This document shows, one piece after another, positions 40,326 through 49,400 of a stretch of DNA of 64,000 nt. This stretch comes from Glandiceps talaboti. Its lineage: Eukaryota > Hemichordata > Enteropneusta > Spengelidae. Location of the stretch: positions 13,573,776 through 13,637,775 of the forward strand of contig NC_135568.1 of NCBI RefSeq assembly GCF_964340395.1. The letters run 5' to 3'. The position numbers and the translations under genes were made by a program. Numbering within the stretch: the first letter of the stretch is position 1; each line of letters opens with the position of its first letter. Below the pieces are notes generated by a model. The model saw only the letters and a list, made by a program, of their open reading frames with translations. It ran no database searches and was not told the origin of the DNA.

Positions 40326-40402
40326 CTTTATGTGCTGAACGGGTAAGCCAGATGACCAAAACGTACCATGACATTGATGCAGTGACAAGACTTCTGGAAG
40401 AG
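40326..40402 (+). CDS. TRAK1: TRAK coding exon: start of conserved coiled coil
   Basis: Acceptor tttatcacag precedes it and donor gtcagt follows. Two bases complete a split codon, then LCAERVSQMTKTYHDIDAV and TRLLEE. This is the most conserved block of the family and the junction at which vertebrate N-terminal isoforms diverge. Phase 1 in, phase 0 out. Confidence 0.95.
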
Positions 40403-43400
40403 GTCAGTTTTGACACTTTTTTGACAGAAAACTTGAATTTTTATAACAAAATGGCAGTATTTTAGCTAAAAAATATCAAATAATGAACACAGATGACTGC
40501 GAGATATGTCTCTCAGACAGAAATTATAAAACAATTGGATAGAAATTCAAATTTTGTATTGGTATTATAACGTATGCGAGACATAGTATACTTCATACGT
40601 TCTTAGTGTTTAATTCTGTATCATGAACAATGGAAAATACACAAAAAAAAAATACATCAAGATGAATGTGAATATTTCACCTGTACTATGGTATAGAAAA
40701 TAGTGCCACAAAGATAAAATTCACAAATTGCTGCACATTTTGTATCAGATGGTCGCTTTTATAAATTCAGAAATTGTTTCCATGGAGACAGCATACAAGC
40801 AGAATGGTTGGTTGAGACACCAAGGTCCATTAGGCTACTCAAGGTTTTATGTGCCCTGGATAGTGCTGTGTATGTATGTCTTGAAGTTTATAAAAATCAT
40901 AAATATTTTACTGTTTTTTTAAACTCACAGAAAGAGAAAGATTTAGAGCTTGCAGCGAAGATTGGACAGACTCTACTGCAAAGAAATAAAAACCTCGAAC
41001 AGAAAAATGAACAGCTCGAAGAACACCTCACTTTGGCCACAGAAAAAGTAAGTTAAACTGTAGCGTGTTAAAGGCTCACTTCAGGAATAACATCTGGGTG
41101 TAAAAACTGGTTGTTAGGCAGAGCGGCAGAAAATTTTGACCCACAAAAAAAAAATGATGACTCCTTATTAAGATACGTTATGACATGGGTTTGAAACATA
41201 GTCCTTTAACTACTGGTACCTTTTAAACTTTCTGGTATTGGTTGTCAGGCGAGACTTACTTTCGCTGACAAAGACTGGTACACAGAAGGTTGGTCATGTG
41301 AAAATCACTTGAATGCAAGGTTGATCTCAAGGGACTCTACAGTCATGTAGGTTGTTAGAAACCACAACTGTAAAAAGAGAAAACCATAAAAATTCATTTT
41401 CGCACATAAAGTTGTATAACTTATAGATGTTGAATTCATTAAAAGTAGTCGTAAAGAGGGCCTAACATTAAAGTTTGAGACTGTAAATTCTGTAAATAAC
41501 TCTCGGGATGTCTGAATACTTAAAGAGACATTGTAGATAATTTTATGGGATTTGGTGGTTACGTTTGTTTCTTATTGATATGTACGCATGTCGTTTTGAT
41601 TTCTAAATATTATTGACTCACGTTTGACTAAGGTAGAACTCTTACCAGGAATTCAGATATGATAACAAATGACACTGTTTTACTTTGGATACCCCAATAA
41701 CAAAAATTTTCAAATTTAACCATTTCAATGAAATTTTCATGAGTTGTACCACCAGTATACACATATGAAATTTTCATATGTGTATACTGGTGGTACAACT
41801 CATGAAAAAACAGCGATGCATTTGCTTGTTTGTGGTAAGCAGGAATGAGACAAGGTTCATGCAAAGACATACAATGTAATTAGTGGCAGTAACTTATCAA
41901 AACTCGAACACCAAATTAGTCCTGGCTCCTATAAACTGACCGTGAACATAGCCAACCAAGCTGACATTGATGACTTTGTATGTAGTCACCATCAATCTTG
42001 TACCAGGCGTGGGCATACTAGACAATTCACTGTATATGACACATGTGACTACTTTAGTAGAGGTTTGTGCAGTAGAGTGCTTCTTTGTGGCCATGGAAAT
42101 TAATTGCTGTGGCCTTGTTTCTCTTCTGTCTTTTTTTTTTACACCCTGTCAGTGGTTTTAGTAAATATAAATGATACTGGGTAATAATGATTGATGTCAC
42201 TGACCTTTTTGTTTTCCCAGAATGCCCAGCTGTCACACGAGATTCAAATGAAAACCGATCTGTTGCAGATTTATACAAATGAAGTAGATTACAGTGAATC
42301 AGAAGATGAAAGCATATCATCATTGGGGTAAGTTTTTATCATGTCTGATTTGGTATGAACTTGCTTTGATACCAAATATTTAGGGACTAGGTGTGTGTGT
42401 GTGTGGGGGGTGGTGGTTTGTATGTGTGTGTGGTTTGTATGTGTGTATATGTATGTATGTATGTATGTGTGTGTGTGTATGTATGTATGTTAGACTGTCG
42501 ACAGTCGCTCACGCCTTTTTTACCTATGTCTTATCTAAACTCCGATCTGGCGCAACACTTCTATAATGATTATCGCATACTGATATCGAGGGCCGAAGGC
42601 CCAAGTGATCGAGGGCCTTTGGCCCGAGCTCGGGCCTTCAGCCCTTGATATCAGTATGCGATTATAGTAGTATTGCGCCAGATCGGAGCGCAGCAACGAC
42701 TTAAGTTTAGATAAAACGCAGGGAAAAAAAGGCGCAAGCGACTGTCGACAGTCTATATGTATGTATGTATGTATGTGTGTATGTATGTATGTATGTGTGT
42801 ATGTATGTATGTATGTATGTATGTATGTATGGATGTATGCATGCATGCATGCATGTGTACGTGCGTGCATACATATGTACGTACATATGTATGTATGTGT
42901 ATATGTTTATAATACAGTGCTCATGGCCTAAATTAGTAAAATCACAGGTAGAGTTAAGATAATCATGAGCATACTGTGTTTGTAAATGAATGGATGTGTA
43001 TGCAGGGGGGTGGGGGTGGGGATGAAGGGTGCCAGCATTCACTTCTCACATGTTTTTTTTTTCTGTCAATGGAAATCCATTCAGGAATATTATTGATACA
43101 TATTTTTACATTGACCACTTCACAGAGATCGATCAGGCTCCTTCAGAGGGTCACCATTCAATGTTGGGACACTGCAAAAGAAAATTAACTATTTAGAAGA
43201 AGAAAATTTACAGTTACGACTGGAATCAACGCAACTGAAAACAGATACGTCTAATTACGAAGAGAAAGAAACTCAATTGGTACATGATTGTGTCAAACAA
43301 CTTGGTGAGTTTTGAAGAAAAACTGTAAAATTAAGTTGAGTTGTTACAGAAAATGGTCCATGTGAGTTAACATGACCATGGAAGACCTGTCATTGAAGAG

Positions 43401-46400
43401 TTTTGTCATGTATCATGTGAAAGAAAAAGCCATTTTGTATGATGGTCATGTGACTGACAAGCCAATCATATAAGGGCAAGTTGTCATGTGGGTGTCATGT
43501 GACCATGGAAAGCCAGGAATACTTTGTCATGTGATAATCACATGCCCATTAATGTCCAAGATGTCATGTGACGACCATGTGACGACGAAGCACCAATGGT
43601 AGAAAGAATGAAATTTATGATCTTGAGCGTTAAGGAAGCTAACTGTTAACTAATTTATCTATCTGTGTTAAAAAACGGAGGAAGAACAAAAAGCTCAAAA
43701 TACGAACGTTATTCACTTTTTACAGGTGAGGTGAACACCACAGTTGAAATCTTAAAAGATGAACTTATCAAGAAACTTGAAGATAATCAAAGACAGCAAG
43801 AAGAAATCACAAGCCTTCTTGCACAAATTGTTGATTTACAACAAAAAGTTAAAAAGGTAGGAAACTTATTGAGTTCTTCTGAGTGTGAAACGCTTTAAAG
43901 GTTCATTGCTCGTATTTTCTCCAATGATTTTAAAGCGGCCATATGGATGAGATATTTATTTATTTATTTATTTATTGGGTATTTATTTTGGATTTTTAAT
44001 TTATAAAACAATTTTATCATGGTTTCTGACTTGAAAAATCAATGTGAACAACATATGCCAAGTCCTTGTTTGTAACTCAATAAATTCCAAAGCTTAATAA
44101 ATATGTAAAATGTTTGTTATTGTACGTAGAATAACAAACATTTTATACATTTTTTCATCCTTTTGCTATGTATTAAGATACAAACACAGACTTTGTCAAT
44201 GTTGTTTCACTTTGATTTGTCAAGTAGGAAGCCATGATACAAATTTTTTATAAATTAAAAATCCAATCCTCATCCATATCACCAGTTTAATGGTGTTGAT
44301 CATACTATCTCCAAAGATTTTAAGCCAAGTTTAATTTAATCAAAATTTTGTTGTTGTCGTTGTTATTTATAGTTAACTTTTGAGAACGATGAGCTTCACC
44401 AAGAGTTGACAGCGGGTAAAGAAGCTCAACATGAGCTCACGGCTGAGGTGAGTGTTTTGTAAAATCTCAAATTTATTATAAAATGGTGTGAAAGATAATA
44501 ATATCAAGCATATTATTAAGAAGTATCCATCCGATTTTGACAAAAACTACGACTTCATAAACAGTTACTGATTTTCAAGACATCTCTATGTCCCAATAGA
44601 GTAAATGTTGTCAGTATATCACAAAGTCTTTTGCTACCCAGTGGGATTTTTCAAAGACTATGATTCAAAACTAGTAAAACGGTTCAAATTTAATAAAGTC
44701 TTGTGATCTGTTGCAGCTGTCGGAACTCAAAGAGAAGTATGACGAGTGTATGGCTATGGTCCGTGAATACCAAGAGACGGCCAAATCCGCCAAACGTCCC
44801 AGTATGGGTGCTACAATGCCCTATACACCACTATCTGCCTTTCCCCAGGTATGGACATTTTCCATAATTACCTTTACTTCAAGTATGTTCCTTTTTATGG
44901 AAAGAATTACTGAAAATCTTCTTTGGGTGCTTTTAAGATATGAATGGTTAGCTCTTTCTTAAACAAGATACATTGTACTAAGATTAGCTGATGATATGAA
45001 AATATTTCCTGCAGATTTGTAAACAGTGTATATCAGCCAATCAACAGCGTACATACAACACAGTACATGACTTATCAGATGAAAATGTGGCTGCTGTGTC
45101 AACTCATTTCATTGGCCAAAATGCGTTTTAGTATAGTCTTTACTAGCATAGATATTCTTTTGATTAATTTCAACAAAAAAGTTCATGCAGTTAATTTTCT
45201 ACTTTCAACCACTGCATTTGAACAAGTTTCACTATGTGTAACAATTTGTGTTTATCACTTTATGACCACTTATCTTCTCAATAATTTGACTTGTAGGACT
45301 CCCTGGCATCTGAAATAGAGAGCACAGTCAAACACAGTTTGATGCAAGCTGAGGGATATTCTCCCAAGGAAAACACGTAAGAAAACTTGACATTTTAAAT
45401 TTTTTTTCCAAGATTAGACAAAAATCTACAGTGACCAAATTTGTCATTGATCAGTGGCCAGTTTGGAATCTGCATGTTGCAGGTTCAAGCCTCATCACTG
45501 CCGATTGTTTCCGAGTGGCTAAAGTCCTTTGGCAAGATTTGAGCCAAGACTGTGCCTCAGTTCACCCAGCTGTATAATTGGGGACCTGGTAGGGTAGAGG
45601 TTGCAATGTGAATGCTTTAATCATATGTGCTTATAAAGGCTGCAATGGAACATATGCTACCCAGTGAGTTGAGGAAGTATAAAGGGCCATTGTGCTGCTG
45701 TAGGTCCGCGCCAGGGGTAATAATTGTAAAGCGCTTTGAGCCCAGAGTGAGAAAGCGTTGTATAAAAACTAACAATAGTAACATTATTATTATATTATTA
45801 TAAAAGGTAAATCTTGAACTAAATTTAACAAAATATTTTCGTTTACAGGGAACGCAATAAGAATATTATGAAGACAGTGAAAGTAGCTCACAAGACAAGA
45901 GCTGGTCTTCTTAGCATTCCTGGCTCTAGTATGCCTTCTACCTACACAAGTAGAAGAACATCACCCTGTAGTTCTATAGCACCTTCAGACAGAAACACAC
46001 CCCTTAGTGATCATTACCATGGAGACGGGGAAAGCAGTGAAGCTGGAAGGTAAAGAATGATGTCATCATTTCATTGATATATATTGGTAGATCATGGCAA
46101 ACAGTGCTGGGGGATGGGGGGTGGGGAGAACAACTGACATGTGCTATTGAAGTACAAAAGTAATGAGTAGAACAGTCCTGATGAATAAATTCAATCCTGA
46201 CATTTCGAATCAATATTCTTCCTCATAGGATAAAGGCAAGATATATAGTAGGTCATCACCTGACTGTATATCTAAATGTTACGGAGTAGAACGGCACACA
46301 GCAAGTTCTTATAAGTGGTAAAATATGCGAGGAAAGTTCTAAAAGTCATGTGCACCAAAAAGAACCCTATAGAACACATACACATGCGCTATTCATCCTT

Positions 46401-49400
46401 ACCCCAGCAGGAGATTTGGCTAGGTTTTTGGTAGAATTTGTCTATACGTGGAGAGAGAGAGAGAGTGATCATACATAGATAGTTCTAGACTAAATAAAAT
46501 CCAGACATGGGGTGAAATTGAACTTTAAACATTAAATAAAATTTTGAACTTCATGTCATCTTTAACTTTTTCAAACTTTTCCGTTTCAGTTCAACACGTT
46601 TTCTTGGTCGTCCAGGAATTCCAGGTTCAAACGACTTGGAGCTTGCACTCCGACGACTCTCCTTGAGAAGACAAAACCGCGAGTTCGAAAGGAAGTACGT
46701 TGAAACGAACCACGATAATTCAGGGAACACAACACCTCTTGGCAGGTCGCCAGAGAGTATTATGTCGACTGGTAGCTTCTCTGATATCTCTGGATTCTCT
46801 AGTACATCTCTACATTCTCTAGGGATACGATCTTATCTACCAGAAAAACTTCAAATTGTGAAACCTATGGAAGGTGAGATATTTTAAAGTTTTAGTTTTT
46901 ATTTTGAAATAAAATATGGTTCTTGCTAACTTGGTAACCATAGTGTGAGAAGGAAGGAAATCTGGAAAATTTTTTATAGCTAACCATACCTTGTTAGCAT
47001 AATTTTGATGGGGAACACTGATAAAATGCCTTGGGAACTCTGGTAGATTTTATCCCCTTATTATCCTTAACAAAAACACTGGTAGGGAACCCCCACCCCT
47101 CACCCCCTGGTAAAATGAAAGGATCTCAGGTAAATCTAGCTATTACCTTCTTACTGCCATTAACAAAAACACTGATTTGGACCTTAGTAAAATGATCAGG
47201 GAAATAAGGTAGATTTTACCTAGTATGTACCACCCTTAGCAAAAACACTGGTAGGAAAGCCTGGTAAAATGACTAGGGAACTCGGGTAGATTGTTACCAA
47301 CTTAATGCCACCCTTAACAAAAACACTGGTAATGGTATGGACCTTAGTCAAATGACTGAGGAACCCTGGTACATTATATCTACTTAACCCTACCTGGGAA
47401 TTTTTAGGCTGGTTTTAAAATGTCTGGGAAACTTTAGAAGATTTTACCTACTACCAACGTCAATAAAAACAGTGTCAAATAACTAGGGGAACTTGGATAG
47501 AGACCTATACCTTCTTGTCTTCATCCCATATCCTAATCTTGTGTATTTTTGTCCTTCATCAGGTTCGATGACTTTGCACCATTGGCAAAGACTAGCCACG
47601 CCAGACATGGCAAGTATGTTAGACACCAGACCTGGTGTCTATGTGAAGGGATACAGAACTTTAGAACACGAAGAAGAGATATTTTCATTAGATGATGTGG
47701 AAGATGATGGCAATGTAACAAGTAAGTTATATCAAAATATTATTGACCTCCAAGTTAAGTTATTGACCCATGGAGTTAGTGTTATTGACCTCCAAGTTAA
47801 GTTATGGAGTTAGTGTTATTGACCTCCAAGTTAAGTTATGGAGTCAGTATTATTGACCTCCAAGTTAAGTTATGGAGTTAGTGTTATTGACCTCCAAGTT
47901 ACGTTATGGAGTCAGTATTATTGACCTCCAAGTTAAGTTATGGAGTCAGTATTATTGACCTCCAAGTTAAGTTATGGAGTCATCATGTCAGTACTGTTGA
48001 CTTCCAAATTAACTCATGGAGTTAGCACTTCAAAAGATATTGACCTTGTGTGAAGAATTCAATATCAAAGTTTATTGCCCATCCATACTATTTGCAGTGT
48101 CTACAATAATAGGTGCACGAGAAGTCAATATTTACTATTGCCTCTTTTGAAATATACATGTTATTTGTATATGAGAACTTACTGTCACACAGGTCTTCCT
48201 TGGTGTAATTATGGGATATATGGGTCTCTTCTGTCCAACTGTTGTATCCATACGTATGTACCATTCTTAAAGTGAAATGAAGTTTGGTTCTGTATTCTTT
48301 CTTTGGGTGCAAACCATTCCTCCTTGTTCTGTGTTAGTCAGACTTTTAATTCTGGTCTTTCAGGGGAGTTTAGTCTCAGAAAGGCTAAAAGCGTTTTCTT
48401 CTAAACTTGGTGAGTTGTTCAAAGTTGTGTCGTGGTTTTGTACTGAGGACAGCTGTTGTGTTCTTTTGGGTTCATGGTGTGACTGTTCTTCATAGAGCTC
48501 TATGTATATACAGTTTTGGGATGGTGTTTTCTGTCGCTACATCTCACATACATGTCATCATGGTATACACACACTCACTTGGTCAATTGGACCAAACATC
48601 ATATGCATTCCCATTCCATTCCATTGCGGCTGTGCTCTTTGTGTGCAGGGAGGAGACGCCGTCGCCTGCGTAGAACACAATGTGAGTAAGTATGGTGTCG
48701 GTCTTTGCTTGCAATTTACGTATCTGATCATAAAAGTGAAGAGTGCATTGTCTGTGATTAATTTCATCTTGGCCAGCCCTCACGGATCCGGATATGTCAT
48801 TGTGGACTGCCTGTCTGTCTTTTGACAGCCTGAGATGGCCTGAGTATCATTTTGAACAGCGCCCTCTATGGCATATATCTTGAACAGCGCCCTCTGTGAC
48901 ACATGCCAGTATGAACACCTCCCTCTATTGTGGATGGTGTGTGTAATAATGCCTCCTGTGTGTGATATTGAATGCCATCCTCCTCATTCCATTTTGCATC
49001 TTGTGCCATTTGCCATCATAATGAATGTTTTGAATTTGAGCAATATGGCGATTGTGGTATTTTCCATATTTGAGTCAAAAATTTGCATTTATATTTTGTA
49101 CTGATGAAACTGTTGCAGTTTGAATATCGGTGGTTGTTTTATTTGATATAATTAAGTTATATTTTATGGTTGTGGGTTTTTTTATTGTCGTTTCTGTAAG
49201 GAGTGGATTTGGGTGTAAGAATTGATTTGAATGCATGTTTTCTTTTGTAATGATTTGTAGGAGAAATGTGCATTTTTGGGTTCAACACCGACAAATTTAC
49301 ATGACCGCATAATAACATAATAGTTACATGAATACATAATAACATAATAGTTACATGAATACATAATAACATAATAGTTACATGAATACATAATAACATA

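Noticed and set aside
45482-45491. Functional tRNA gene at the B box
   Set aside because: The sequence around it belongs to a SINE with a body and LINE-like tail, and no complete cloverleaf is present.
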